A DNA stretch of 64,000 nt from Mycobacterium sp. Root135 (GTDB taxonomy: Bacteria; Actinomycetota; Actinomycetes; Mycobacteriales; Mycobacteriaceae), in assembly GCF_001426545.1 (NCBI RefSeq), contig NZ_LMEZ01000002.1, forward strand, positions 1 to 64,000, in the 5' to 3' direction. The position numbers and the translations under genes are program-made. The notes under the pieces were generated by a model, which worked only from the letters and a program-made list of their open reading frames with translations, was not told where the DNA came from and ran no database searches. Positions 51,940 to 60,765 of the stretch are shown here, piece by piece; position 1 is the stretch's first letter; every line of letters begins with the position of its first letter.

Positions 51940-52983
51940 CTAGTCGTCGAGGTCGGACATGTCCAGGACGAAGCGGTACCGAACGTCGTTGCGCTCCAAG
52001 CGATCCAGTGCGACGTCGACGTCGGCCGACGGGAGAATCTCGACGTCGGATTCGATATGGTGCGCTGCGCAGAACTCGAGCATCTCGGCAGTCGCCGGGC
52101 GTCCGCCGCTGCCCGCCGAGGTGAGCTTCTTTCGACCGATCAGCAGGTCCATGGCATTGACGGACATGGGCCCGAGATAACCGAGTTGGCACAGGGTTCC
52201 GTCCAACCCGGTCAGCGCCAGGTACGGCGCCGGATCATGGTCGACCGGGATCGCGTCGATCACGACGTCGAAGCGGTCGCGCGCCGCCGCCATGGCCGCG
52301 GCGTCGGACGACACCAGGTACTCCGAGGCTCCCTGTCGCCGCGCGTCTTCGGCCTTCGCCGTAGACCGTCCGATGGCAGTCGTCTCGGCGCCGAGCGCCG
52401 CCGACATCTTGACGGCGAGGTGGCCGAGGCCGCCAATCCCGACCACCGCGACCGACGTGACGGGTCCAACGCCCAAGGTGCGCAACGGTTCCCACACGGT
52501 GATTCCGGCGCACATCAAGGGTGCGGCCGCGGCGGGGTCCAGCGCGGCGGGTAGCGCATAGGTGAAACCCTCGGCGACGACGATCTCGCGGGAGTAGCCG
52601 CCCAGCGTCGGTGATCCGTCGTGTCGATCGGTTCCGCCGTAGGTCAACGTGGGGGACTCGTGGCAGAAGTTCTCCTGGCCACGTCGGCACATCGCGCAGT
52701 GACCGCATGAGTCGACGATGTTGCCGACGGCGACCCGGTCACCCGGCGTGAACGCCGACACGGCGTCCCCCGTGGCCAGGACGACACCGGTGAACTCGTG
52801 GCCCGGGACGAGTAGCCCGGGCGACTGCGGCGTCCACGCGCGCAGGGCGTGTAAGTCGGAATGGCAGACCCCGCAGAAGTCGACGCGGATGGCCACGTCG
52901 TCGTCGCGCAGCTCTCGTCGTTGCAGCGCGACGCGACCCAGCGCGCCGTCGGGAGAGCTCGGAGCGAGCCCGGTGGTCGTCAT
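51940..52983 (-). CDS. Zinc-dependent alcohol dehydrogenase, cinnamyl/YahK-type
   Basis: A 347-residue MDR alcohol dehydrogenase. Catalytic zinc ligands: Cys in DFCGVCHSDLHAL, GHE in VPGHEFTG. Structural zinc: CGHCAMCRRGQENFC. The NAD(P) motif is VVGIGGLGHLAVKMSAALGAE with a following GRSTAK, which suggests NADPH. ESPTLTYGGTDRHDGSPTLGGY matches the YahK/AdhC (NADP-dependent aldehyde reductase) group. It diverges from a TetR gene across an 80-nt spacer with an operator and is probably induced by aldehyde or alcohol stress (inference). Confidence 0.92.
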   Translation of the reverse strand: MTTTGLAPSSPDGALGRVALQRRELRDDDVAIRVDFCGVCHSDLHALRAWTPQSPGLLVPGHEFTGVVLATGDAVSAFTPGDRVAVGNIVDSCGHCAMCRRGQENFCHESPTLTYGGTDRHDGSPTLGGYSREIVVAEGFTYALPAALDPAAAAPLMCAGITVWEPLRTLGVGPVTSVAVVGIGGLGHLAVKMSAALGAETTAIGRSTAKAEDARRQGASEYLVSSDAAAMAAARDRFDVVIDAIPVDHDPAPYLALTGLDGTLCQLGYLGPMSVNAMDLLIGRKKLTSAGSGGRPATAEMLEFCAAHHIESDVEILPSADVDVALDRLERNDVRYRFVLDMSDLDD

Positions 52984-52999
52984 GGGAAACCCTTCTAAT

Positions 53000-53021
53000 A
53001 AACAGACTAGTTGGTTTGTTT
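53000..53021. promoter_or_regulatory. TetR-type operator between alcohol dehydrogenase and tetR
   Basis: A 22-bp imperfect palindrome with outer arms AAACA and TGTTT, inner AC and GT, centred on TAGTTG (53000-53021). This spacing and the ACTAGTTGGT core are typical for TetR operators. It lies between the divergent starts at 52983 and 53064. Confidence 0.65.
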
Positions 53022-53050
53022 GAGGCTACATCTCGCTGCAGGTGTTGGTC

Positions 53051-53056
53051 TAGGGT
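53051..53056 (+). promoter_or_regulatory. -10 box TAGGGT of the TetR gene, leaderless
   Basis: TAGGGT ends 7 nt before the ATG at 53064, supporting that start rather than the in-frame ATG at 53016. Confidence 0.5.
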
Positions 53057-53063
53057 GGCGCTG

Positions 53064-53657
53064 ATGACAGCCGCACCCGCCACTCCCCGGGGGTTCGCGA
53101 CCCAGGAGCGGATCGTGGCCGCCGCCACCGCCGAGTTCGCCCAGTACGGCATCGCCGGCGCGAGAATCGACCGGATCGTGAGCGCCGCGCGCACCAACAA
53201 GGCGCAGCTCTACGGCTACTTCGGGGACAAGGACGCGCTGTTCGACGCGATCTTCGTCGCGTCGCTGGAGCGCATCATGGACGTGGTGCCGATGGACGCC
53301 ACCGACCTCCCGGGCTGGGCGGTGCGGCTCTACGACGAGTACCTACGCCGGCCGGACCTCATTCGACTGGCGACGTGGGCGCGCCTCGAGCGCCAACCGT
53401 CCGGGCATCTGGTGGGAGACGCCGACCGGTTCGACACTGCGAAGCTCGCGGCCATCGCCGACGCCCAGCGCCACGGGCTGGTGCGCGACGGCGAGCCCTT
53501 CGACCTGATGGCGATGGTGATTGCCATGTCGATGGCGTGGTCACCGGTGAGCAACGTGTACTCGGCGACCAGTGCCGAGGCCGAGTCCATCCATGATGGG
53601 CGGCGAGAAATGTTGCGGGAGAGCGTGACTCGCGTCATCGCGCCTGGAGCGTCCTGA
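53064..53657 (+). CDS. TetR family repressor divergent from alcohol dehydrogenase
   Basis: A 197-residue TetR protein: HTH with TQERIVAAATAEFAQYGIAG and NKAQLYGYFGDKDALFDAIF (about 15-60). The C-terminal domain, with YDEYLRRPDLIRLATWARLE, belongs to the TetR_C_35-like group. The gene shares an operator region with the alcohol dehydrogenase, which it probably represses. Convergent with the oligopeptide transporter operon, 19 nt apart. Confidence 0.88.
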   Translation: MTAAPATPRGFATQERIVAAATAEFAQYGIAGARIDRIVSAARTNKAQLYGYFGDKDALFDAIFVASLERIMDVVPMDATDLPGWAVRLYDEYLRRPDLIRLATWARLERQPSGHLVGDADRFDTAKLAAIADAQRHGLVRDGEPFDLMAMVIAMSMAWSPVSNVYSATSAEAESIHDGRREMLRESVTRVIAPGAS

Positions 53658-53676
53658 ACTGCTCCGCTCGCCAGGG

Positions 53677-54477
53677 CTATCCGATCACTGCCTCTCCCCG
53701 CCGCGGTTTCCACCCGGGTCGGGGGACCGATGCGATGAGCTTCTTCGTGTAGTCCTCGCTGGGCGTCCGTAGTACGTCGTCGATCGGACCTCGCTCCACG
53801 ATTTCGCCGCGGTGCATGACGATCACGTCGTCGGCGATGTGCCGGGCGACGGCCAAGTCGTGTGTGATGAAGAGGAATGCCGTGCCCGAGTCGCGGCGGA
53901 TCTGCGCGAGCAGGTTGAGGATCTGCGCCTGAATGGACACGTCGAGCGCCGCGACGGCTTCGTCGAGAATGAGGAGCTGAGGGTCGGCGGCAAGCGCGCG
54001 GGCGATCGCGACGCGCTGACGCTGCCCACCCGACAGGGCGCGTGGCGACGCGTCAGCTTGGCGGGTGCCCAGCCCGACTTGCTCGAGCAGGTGCTCGATT
54101 CGCGCGGTGACGCCGCGATCGTCGAGGTCCGAGTCGTGTAGCGAGAGAATCTCTCGCAGCGAGTCGCGCGCGCTCTGGCGCCTGTCGAGCGACCCATACG
54201 GGTCTTGGAACACGATCTGAATTTGCCGCGCCCAACGCCGACGCAGCGTCGTCGACACCCGGCCACCGGGACGGTCGACGCCCTCGACGGTGATGGTCCC
54301 AGCGCTCGGACGTTCGAGGCCGGCGATCATTCGGGCGACGGTCGTCTTGCCGGAGCCGGACTCGCCGACGATGGCCAGCGAGCCACCCGCCGCCACCGAG
54401 AACGTGGCGCCGGCAACCGCGACGTGGTGCCCGAAGAGCTTTCGTAGCCCGTCGACCGCAAGCAGAGTCTCAGGCAC
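53677..54477 (-). CDS. Oligopeptide/dipeptide ABC transporter ATPase, DppF/OppF type
   Basis: A 266-residue ATPase. Walker A GESGSGKTT, Q-loop VFQDPYGSLDRRQS (OppF-type), signature LSGGQRQRVAIARAL, Walker B LLILDEAVAALD, H-loop ITHDLAVARHIAD. The Walker B follow-on AVAALD is as in OppF. The GTG at 54477 overlaps the end of the DppD-like gene by 8 nt. Last gene of the six-gene cocE-dpp unit. It lacks the C-terminal cysteine cluster seen in its partner. Confidence 0.88.
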   Translation of the reverse strand: MPETLLAVDGLRKLFGHHVAVAGATFSVAAGGSLAIVGESGSGKTTVARMIAGLERPSAGTITVEGVDRPGGRVSTTLRRRWARQIQIVFQDPYGSLDRRQSARDSLREILSLHDSDLDDRGVTARIEHLLEQVGLGTRQADASPRALSGGQRQRVAIARALAADPQLLILDEAVAALDVSIQAQILNLLAQIRRDSGTAFLFITHDLAVARHIADDVIVMHRGEIVERGPIDDVLRTPSEDYTKKLIASVPRPGWKPRRGEAVIG

Positions 54478-55477
54478 GAGGCAGCCCCTCAAGCACGGTG
54501 CCGTCGGCGATCCGTTCGGCGAAATGGCATGCTGCGAGGCCGTTGTGAACTGGCGTGAGCTCGGGCCGCTCCGAGCGGCACACGGGCTGGCAATACGGAC
54601 AGCGGTCTGCGAAGGCGCAGCCGTCGGGTGCCTCGTAGCCGGCCAGTGGCCTGCCGGGGATCGCTGCGAGCGTCCCCCGTTCACCGTCGACGTCGAGGCT
54701 TGGACGCGCACCGAGGAGCGCGCGCGTGTAGGGATGGGCACCGTCGCGATGGAGTCTGTCCGAAGCTCGTTCTTCGACCAGCCGCCCGGCGTACATGACC
54801 GCCGTTCGGTCGCACACTGCGGCAGCCAATTCCAGGTCGTGCGTGATGAAGACCATGCTCATTTGCCTGTCGCGGCGTAGCTCGTCGATGATCGCCATCA
54901 CCTCTTCCTGCGTTGTCACGTCCAGTGCGGTCGTCGGCTCGTCGGCGAGCAGTAGTTGCGGCTCGGTGATGAGCGCCGCGGCGATCATCACCCGCTGCAG
55001 GAGACCGCCGGAGAATTCATAGGAGTACTGGCGGAGCCGCCGCTCGGCGTCGGCGACGTGCACGGTGCGAAGAGCTTCCACGGCGCGCCGCTCGGCTTCC
55101 TTGCGCCCGACCTTGCGGTTGGCGACGAGGACCTCGCACAGGAAGTCGCCGATCGGGCGAACCGGGTTGATGTGCGCTCGCGGGTCCTGGAACACCATCG
55201 CCACCCGCATCGAGCGCCACTCGCGTAGGGACTTGGCGCTCATGTCGGGAACCGACGTGCCGTCGAACCGAACGTCTCCCAGGGTGGACGCGCCGTTGGG
55301 AAGAAGTCGCATGATCGCTCGCGCGGTCATCGACTTTCCCGATCCGGATTCGCCAACCAAGCCGAGCGCCTCGCCGGCGCCCACGGAGAACGACACGTCG
55401 CTCACGACCGTCTGGGGACGGCCGTCTACGGGAAGTGTGACGCTGAGCGAGTCGACCTCGAGCAACGGTGTCGTCAT
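54470..55477 (-). CDS. Oligopeptide/dipeptide ABC transporter ATPase, DppD/OppD type
   Basis: A 335-residue ATPase. Walker A GESGSGKS, Q-loop VFQDPRAHINPVRPIGD, an FSGGLLQRVMIAAAL signature (the form common in DppD/NikD), Walker B LLLADEPTTALDVTTQ, H-loop ITHDLELAA. The C-terminal oligo_HPY region carries a cysteine cluster (CAFADRCPYCQPVC, about 288-301), which in DppD homologues binds an iron-sulfur cluster. The stop overlaps the DppF-like start and its own start overlaps the permease gene (ATGA). Confidence 0.88.
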   Translation of the reverse strand: MTTPLLEVDSLSVTLPVDGRPQTVVSDVSFSVGAGEALGLVGESGSGKSMTARAIMRLLPNGASTLGDVRFDGTSVPDMSAKSLREWRSMRVAMVFQDPRAHINPVRPIGDFLCEVLVANRKVGRKEAERRAVEALRTVHVADAERRLRQYSYEFSGGLLQRVMIAAALITEPQLLLADEPTTALDVTTQEEVMAIIDELRRDRQMSMVFITHDLELAAAVCDRTAVMYAGRLVEERASDRLHRDGAHPYTRALLGARPSLDVDGERGTLAAIPGRPLAGYEAPDGCAFADRCPYCQPVCRSERPELTPVHNGLAACHFAERIADGTVLEGLPRA

Positions 55478-56343
55478 CGTGCCCCCTGCGCTAGGAGCCG
55501 CTGAGACACACGTTCACCGATCACGTTGAAGGCCACCACCGCAAGCACGATCGTGAGGGCTGCATAGAGAGACTGAGCGGGGTGACCATCCACGATTGCC
55601 GGCTTGCCGTTGGCGACCATGAGTCCCCATTCTGGGCTGGGCGGCTGAAGGCCGAGCCCCAGGAAGGAAATCGCCGCGATGTCGAGCATTGCGTAGCCGT
55701 AGCCGACGACGATCTGGGTGACGATGAGTGGCGCGAGGTTCGGCACGAGGTGGCGTAGGCATATTCGCCACGGCGACTGGCCCTGCACGACGAGTGCCTC
55801 GACGTAGGGGAGGTTGCGCTCGCGCAGCGCGGCCGGACGCAGGATGCGGGCCACGTAGGGAACATTGGCGATCGACAGGGCGATCACCGGTGCGACGAGG
55901 CCGCTGCCGAAGACGGCCGCGGCGACGATCGCGAGAATCAATCCAGGGAAGCCGAACAGCAGGTCCAGGAAGCGCGCCACGATTGCGTCCCACCATCCAC
56001 CGAACCATGCGGCGGACACGGCCAGCAGCGTGCCGACCACTCCGGCCAGCACCATCACCACGGCTGGGGCGACGAGGCTTGGACGGGCTCCATGGATCAG
56101 TCGGGACAACAGGTCGCGGCCGGTGTCGTCGGTTCCGAGCAGATGTGCGGGCGAGGGGCTGGCGAAGAGGTTGAGTTGGTCGAGCTCGGTGGGATCGTGC
56201 GGCGCGACGAGCGGGCCGAAGACGGCCAGCAGAATGAACAGCACGCCGATGACGGCCGCCACGGCCACCGCGACGTTGGCGGAGCCGAGCCGTCCCGTGA
56301 CACGTCGGACTCGCGTGGAACCGGCGAGTGCCATTGCGCTCAT
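55474..56343 (-). CDS. Oligopeptide/dipeptide ABC permease, DppC type
   Basis: A 289-residue permease with about six membrane helices. The early segment FGPLVAPHDPTELDQLN and the lumenal LLGTDDTGRDLLSRLIHGAR are DppC/OppC signatures; the EAA loop that docks to the ATPase reads EALVVQGQSPWRICLRHLVP. ATG at 56343 overlaps the DppB-like stop. The substrate channel forms with the DppB-like subunit. Control and substrate: see the binding protein. Confidence 0.88.
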   Translation of the reverse strand: MSAMALAGSTRVRRVTGRLGSANVAVAVAAVIGVLFILLAVFGPLVAPHDPTELDQLNLFASPSPAHLLGTDDTGRDLLSRLIHGARPSLVAPAVVMVLAGVVGTLLAVSAAWFGGWWDAIVARFLDLLFGFPGLILAIVAAAVFGSGLVAPVIALSIANVPYVARILRPAALRERNLPYVEALVVQGQSPWRICLRHLVPNLAPLIVTQIVVGYGYAMLDIAAISFLGLGLQPPSPEWGLMVANGKPAIVDGHPAQSLYAALTIVLAVVAFNVIGERVSQRLLAQGAR

Positions 56344-57293
56344 CAGTCGCGTCCCTTCACGGCTTGGCGCGGATCGAGCGCGACGTTGACCACGTCGACC
56401 ACGGTGTTGACCACCACGAAGGCGGCCACCATCATCAGGGACAGGATTTGGACGACGGCGAGGTCCTGCTTGGCGGCGCTGTCGACGAGCAACGAGCCGA
56501 TCCCGTCGATGCCGAATGCCTTCTCGGCCACCGCCGTTCCCGCGAGAAGACCGGCGACCATCAGCCCCGACACCGCCAGGATTGGTGGCGAGGCGTTGCG
56601 CAGCACGTGGCGTCGGACGATCCACCGATTGGGCAGTCCGCGACTGCGGGCGGCGTCGACGTGCTCAGAGCCAAGCTCGCCGCGTACCGACACCTGCGTC
56701 ACCCGTGCCACCCACGCGATGTAGGCCAGTGCCAGTGAGATCGCAGGCAGTGTCAGGTGCCAGAGCTTGTCGCCGAGCCCCTCTCCGGCACCGAAGACCG
56801 GGAACCAGGAGAGCTCAGTCGAGAAGATGGCGATGAGGAACACCGCGACGACGAAGGTCGGAAACGCCATCGCCACCGAGCTGCCGACGGTGATCGCCGT
56901 CTCGACCCGACCGCCGCGCAAACCGGCGAGCGTGCCGCCACCGATCCCGAAGATCACGATCAGCACACCGGCGAAGAGCACCAGCAGCAGCGTGTTCGGG
57001 ATCCGCCCCGACAGCAGATGTGAAACGTCGTCCCGGTAGGCCATTGAGCGCCCCAGGTCACCGCGCAGGACTCCCGTTGCCCAGCGGCCATACTGCGAGA
57101 AGAACGGGTCGTCCAAGTGGTATTCCTGGTGAATCCGAGCAACGACTTCCGGGTTGGGCTTGCCGCCGCCGACCAGCAGGGTGGCAGGGTCACCGGGAGA
57201 GATGAACAGCAGCCCGTAGATCACCACGCTGGCGACGACGAGGGTCAGCACCAGCGCCACGATCCGTCTGAGGACGAAGCGGACGATCGTCAA
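56343..57293 (-). CDS. Oligopeptide/dipeptide ABC permease, DppB type
   Basis: A 316-residue permease starting with TTG (TTG ACG ATC), placed directly after the binding-protein stop. It has the DppB N-terminal pattern FVLRRIVALVLTLVVASVVI and ISPGDPATLL, a large extracytoplasmic loop, six helices and the EAA loop VDAARSRGLPNRWIVRRHVL. It pairs with the DppC-like subunit. The rare TTG start at a TAG-TTG junction suggests reinitiation coupled to upstream translation. Confidence 0.87.
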   Translation of the reverse strand: MTIVRFVLRRIVALVLTLVVASVVIYGLLFISPGDPATLLVGGGKPNPEVVARIHQEYHLDDPFFSQYGRWATGVLRGDLGRSMAYRDDVSHLLSGRIPNTLLLVLFAGVLIVIFGIGGGTLAGLRGGRVETAITVGSSVAMAFPTFVVAVFLIAIFSTELSWFPVFGAGEGLGDKLWHLTLPAISLALAYIAWVARVTQVSVRGELGSEHVDAARSRGLPNRWIVRRHVLRNASPPILAVSGLMVAGLLAGTAVAEKAFGIDGIGSLLVDSAAKQDLAVVQILSLMMVAAFVVVNTVVDVVNVALDPRQAVKGRD

Positions 57294-58940
57294 CTACGAC
57301 GCCCCGATCATCGCCGCCCACGGCATGTTGATGTAGGCGAATGAGGCTGGCGCACCGGTGATCCGCTTGTTCATGAACAAGCGCTCGTACGGCGTGCCAA
57401 TCGGAACGCGCTGCTTTTGTGCTTCCCAGATCGCCTGTGCGTCAACGTATGCCTGAGCCGATGCCACCGGATCGGTTGCCTCGCGGGACTTCGCGATGTT
57501 GGCGTCCACCTGAGGGTTGTCGAAACCGGTCCAGTTGAACAGCGCATCCTTGGGGAACAGCAGGATCGCGTACGACAGCGGGTCGGGAACCTCGACGTAA
57601 CCCGCGCTGAGCACGAGGTCGACGTCCTTGCGCTTGGAGGGGTCGTAGAACAAGCTCGAGAACTCGGTCGCAGGCATCTGCTTGAGGTCGAAGTTGAGTC
57701 CGATCGACTTCGCGGACGCCTGGACGAACGTGGCGATCTGCAACTGCGACTGATCGCCGGCGGGCAGCGCCAAGGTCATGGTCTTGGTTGGCGCTCCGAC
57801 CTTTGCGACGAGCGCCTTTGCGCCTTCGATGTCGGGCCTGGAGTTGTCCGGTAGCGCGTCGTAGGCCTTCTGGAACACGGCCGCCCCCGGGCCCTTTCCG
57901 AAGGATGAGGGTGGGATGACCGCCCGGTTGGGCGTCCCTGCCCCGTGCCACACGTTCTTGACGATCGCCGCGCGGTCGATTGCCTTGTCCAGTGCCTGCG
58001 CGAGTTCCGTCTTCGCCATCGGCGTCTCCGGGCTCGCGGGACTCAGGTTGAACACCTGGGTGCTGAGGCCGAGGTAGAGCTTGCCCGCGTCGGTCTTCTG
58101 AAGCGTGTCGAAGCTCGTCGAGGGTGCTTCGTACGTGCCGTCGATCTCGCCGGACAGCAGCGCGCTGGTCAGGGTGGACGTGTCTTCGAGGAACTTGAAG
58201 TTGATCGTCTTGACCATCGGCTGGAGCTTGGGATCCCAGTAGTCGTCGCGCGCCTGGAGTGTGATGCTCGAGCCGGCGTTCCAGCTGGCCACCTTGTACG
58301 GGCCGGTGCAGACCGGCGGGTGGCTCGCGGTGCCGTAGCTGGCGCCGGCGGCGGCCGCGTCGGCCACGTCGACGATGTCGCCGAACTCCGTTGACATGCC
58401 CTCCGCGAAGAGGATGTCCGGCTTGTTCATCGTCACCGTCACCTCGAGGGGGCCGGTCGCGTCGATCGACTTCACCGAGGTGAAGAAGTCACCGTTGATC
58501 GGCTCCGTCGCCGGGTCCATGTTGCGCTTCAGGCTGCCTGCGACGTCCTCGGCCGTCATGGGCTTGCCGTTGGAGAACTTCACTCCGGGCCGGAGCTTGT
58601 AGACGACGCTCGTCGGAGTCTGCGTCCAGCTCTCGGCGAGGCCGGGAGACGTGCTGTAGTCGGCGTTCATCCGTAGCAGTGGCTCGCAGACGTTCATCAG
58701 CACCGTGTTGGGCGAGTAGTCGCCCGTCTTGACCGGGTCGAGCGTCGTGGGCTCGCCGCTGGAGAGCGCCCAGTTGATCGAGTCGACGGGACCCTTGCCC
58801 GGCGGCGTCGTGGCCGAAGCGTCCGTTGGCGCCTCCACCGCCTTGGTGTTCTCGGCGGAGTCTCCGCCACCGCCGCAACCTGCCACGAAGGTGACCGCGG
58901 CGGTGACGGTGAGCAAGGCAGTCGTCTTACGAAGCATCAT
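57294..58940 (-). CDS. Extracellular solute-binding lipoprotein, family 5 (peptide/nickel type)
   Basis: A 548-residue lipoprotein receptor. Signal peptide with lipobox VAGC (Cys22), a Gly/Ser/Thr linker, then the SBP_bac_5 fold: SSGEPTTLDPVKTGDYSPNT, LAESWTQTPTSVVYKLRPGV, KFSNGKPMTAEDV and CTGPYKVASWNAGSSITL. It hands substrate to the DppBC permease. Peptides are the common ligands, but this family also takes other amides, sugars and nickel. It starts 14 nt inside the end of the CocE-type hydrolase gene, so import and hydrolysis are coupled. Confidence 0.9.
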   Translation of the reverse strand: MMLRKTTALLTVTAAVTFVAGCGGGGDSAENTKAVEAPTDASATTPPGKGPVDSINWALSSGEPTTLDPVKTGDYSPNTVLMNVCEPLLRMNADYSTSPGLAESWTQTPTSVVYKLRPGVKFSNGKPMTAEDVAGSLKRNMDPATEPINGDFFTSVKSIDATGPLEVTVTMNKPDILFAEGMSTEFGDIVDVADAAAAGASYGTASHPPVCTGPYKVASWNAGSSITLQARDDYWDPKLQPMVKTINFKFLEDTSTLTSALLSGEIDGTYEAPSTSFDTLQKTDAGKLYLGLSTQVFNLSPASPETPMAKTELAQALDKAIDRAAIVKNVWHGAGTPNRAVIPPSSFGKGPGAAVFQKAYDALPDNSRPDIEGAKALVAKVGAPTKTMTLALPAGDQSQLQIATFVQASAKSIGLNFDLKQMPATEFSSLFYDPSKRKDVDLVLSAGYVEVPDPLSYAILLFPKDALFNWTGFDNPQVDANIAKSREATDPVASAQAYVDAQAIWEAQKQRVPIGTPYERLFMNKRITGAPASFAYINMPWAAMIGAS

Positions 58941-60630
58941 TACGTTCCTCCGGTAGTGCGGTTACGGTCAGGCGTGCCGGCCACTCGGCCGAGACGTGAA
59001 GCGTCTGCTGGGATGCTCGTGGTTCGACGACCGTCCACCGGTTCTCTTCGGTGCCGGAGTTCCGGACGAACAGCGGGAAATCGCTTGACGAAATATGAAC
59101 GCGGAGAGCGTGATTCGGCCGAACCCGGTAGCCGGTGTGGCCCAGGTTGACGTGCGTCCGAGAAACGTTCTTGGCGTCGTCGAGTTGAACCTGCCCACGA
59201 ACGATCATGTGCGCGCTGCCATCTGGGGCGACGTCGAGGAGCTTGACGAACACGTCGGCGGTGGGCGCCGTGCTGGACACGCGGGCTTCGACCTCGATCG
59301 GGCCGGCCAGGTCGAGTGGTTCGGTGAGTGGCTCACTGGTGAACGTCAGCACGTCGCCGCGGTCGCCCGTCGCGCTTTCATCTGGATAGTTGAAGAGGAA
59401 GGCGAAGGAGTTCTTGACTGCCGACGGAACCAGGTCGTCCGGATCGAAGCCCCACTGGACCTCTCCCGCCTCGCCTGCGCCGGCGTCGACCAGGTGGCCG
59501 CCCGGGGTCGCGCCGGCCGCGTTGCTCAACCCGGTGAGGTCGAAGCTTCGCGTGGTCGCTCCCGGAGGCGGCCACTGCGACGACGTCTGCCATCCCACGT
59601 GGCCGAGTTCCCATCGGACCTTCGGGAGTGTGTCCGGTGACTTGAGTCCCCGCACGAAGACGTCCAGGAAGTCCAGTGCCTGCGACGTGTAGAGGTCGAG
59701 CATCCGCTCCAACGCGTCGTCGTCGACGCCGTGGTCGTCCGCGTTTCCTACGGGGGCGAGGTCGAGGATGTAGTTCTCGTGGTCGAAGGAGCCGGCCTCG
59801 ATGTATTGCACTGCCGCCCACTGGGGAAGCGATTCCAGCTCCATCACGTCGCGCATCTGAGGGATCATCAGATTGTCGAACCAGCCGACGGTCTGCAGGA
59901 CGGGGACGGGTTTGGCGTCGCGTGGATGCTTGAGGTCGAACGGTCCCTTCTTGTCCGCCCGGGCCACCGGGGTCTGCGAGTCGAACGACGAGGATCGGGC
60001 GCCGATGGCCTCGAATGCCTCCTCGAACGCGTCGGTCAGGGGGCGTTTGTCGTAATCCGGGTCGTATTCGTAGGCCTCGTGGTCGACCCAGTGAGTTGCG
60101 AGGTAGTAGGCGCCTTCCATCCACGGCACGGGCTTGCCGAAGCCGCCAAGGCCACCACGATTCACTGAGTTCAACTCGTAGGTCGTCACCCGCGGGACGA
60201 TCGCCTTGAGTGCTGGGTGGGCGGAGACCACGGCGGCCCACTGCGTGAAGCCGTAGTAGGAGTCGCCGAACATGCCGACCGCGCCGTCGCTCCAGTCCTG
60301 GGCGACTATCCAGTCAATGGTGTCGTAGCCGTCGTCGACCTCGTGCTCGAACGGCTCCGTCGGCCCTTGCGACCGAAACTTCCCACGCACGTCCTGCACG
60401 ACCATCGCGTAACCGCGGTCGGTGAATCGTCGCGCGATCCTGTCGAAGAACACGTATCGACTGTTCTTGTCGTATGGCAGTCGGACGAGCACCGTCGGTG
60501 CATGGGCGACGTCGGCAGGCAGATACACGTCCGTTGCGAGGACGGTGCCGTCTCTCATCGGAACCTTGTATTCAGTCGCGCTCTCGCCGACGGGTTCCGC
60601 GGCGGTGCGGGCGATCTGCAATTCACTCAC
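58927..60630 (-). CDS. CocE/NonD family serine hydrolase (X-Pro dipeptidyl-peptidase S15 type)
   Basis: A 567-residue alpha/beta hydrolase with a C-terminal jelly roll. Catalytic residues are S124 in FGDSYYGFTQ, D252 in VGWFDNLM and H284 in AGSFDHENYI. RDGTVLATDVYLPADV opens the domain, and RPNHALRVHISSSDFPLFVRN marks the jelly-roll domain. Relatives cleave esters (cocaine esterase), glutaryl amides or Xaa-Pro peptides. No signal peptide, so it acts on imported substrate. GTG at 60630 is preceded by a very strong AAGGAGGAG. It is the first gene of the unit with the importer. Confidence 0.9.
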   Translation of the reverse strand: MSELQIARTAAEPVGESATEYKVPMRDGTVLATDVYLPADVAHAPTVLVRLPYDKNSRYVFFDRIARRFTDRGYAMVVQDVRGKFRSQGPTEPFEHEVDDGYDTIDWIVAQDWSDGAVGMFGDSYYGFTQWAAVVSAHPALKAIVPRVTTYELNSVNRGGLGGFGKPVPWMEGAYYLATHWVDHEAYEYDPDYDKRPLTDAFEEAFEAIGARSSSFDSQTPVARADKKGPFDLKHPRDAKPVPVLQTVGWFDNLMIPQMRDVMELESLPQWAAVQYIEAGSFDHENYILDLAPVGNADDHGVDDDALERMLDLYTSQALDFLDVFVRGLKSPDTLPKVRWELGHVGWQTSSQWPPPGATTRSFDLTGLSNAAGATPGGHLVDAGAGEAGEVQWGFDPDDLVPSAVKNSFAFLFNYPDESATGDRGDVLTFTSEPLTEPLDLAGPIEVEARVSSTAPTADVFVKLLDVAPDGSAHMIVRGQVQLDDAKNVSRTHVNLGHTGYRVRPNHALRVHISSSDFPLFVRNSGTEENRWTVVEPRASQQTLHVSAEWPARLTVTALPEERNDAS

Positions 60631-60709
60631 GTGAGCGGCTCCTCCTTGGACCCATGCTTGCGACACCGGACGAAACGCTCGAATCGAAACGTTGCCTTCG
60701 TCACTGTGG

Positions 60710-60735
60710 ACAACACTGTTGTACAACACTGTTGT
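60710..60735. promoter_or_regulatory. Two abutting 13-bp palindromes, tandem TetR operators
   Basis: ACAACACTGTTGT occurs twice with no gap (60710-60722, 60723-60735); each copy is a palindrome about its central C. They lie between the divergent CocE-type gene (60630) and TetR gene (60766). Two TetR dimers side by side are expected. The junction TGTTGTACAACA is itself a perfect palindrome. Confidence 0.8.
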
Positions 60736-60753
60736 CTCGTCAAGTGGAAGGGC

Positions 60754-60759
60754 TAAGGT
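60754..60759 (+). promoter_or_regulatory. -10 box TAAGGT of the TetR gene, leaderless
   Basis: TAAGGT ends 6 nt before the ATG at 60766. The tandem operators lie 18-44 nt upstream of it, across the -35 region. Confidence 0.5.
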
Positions 60760-60765
60760 CGCACT

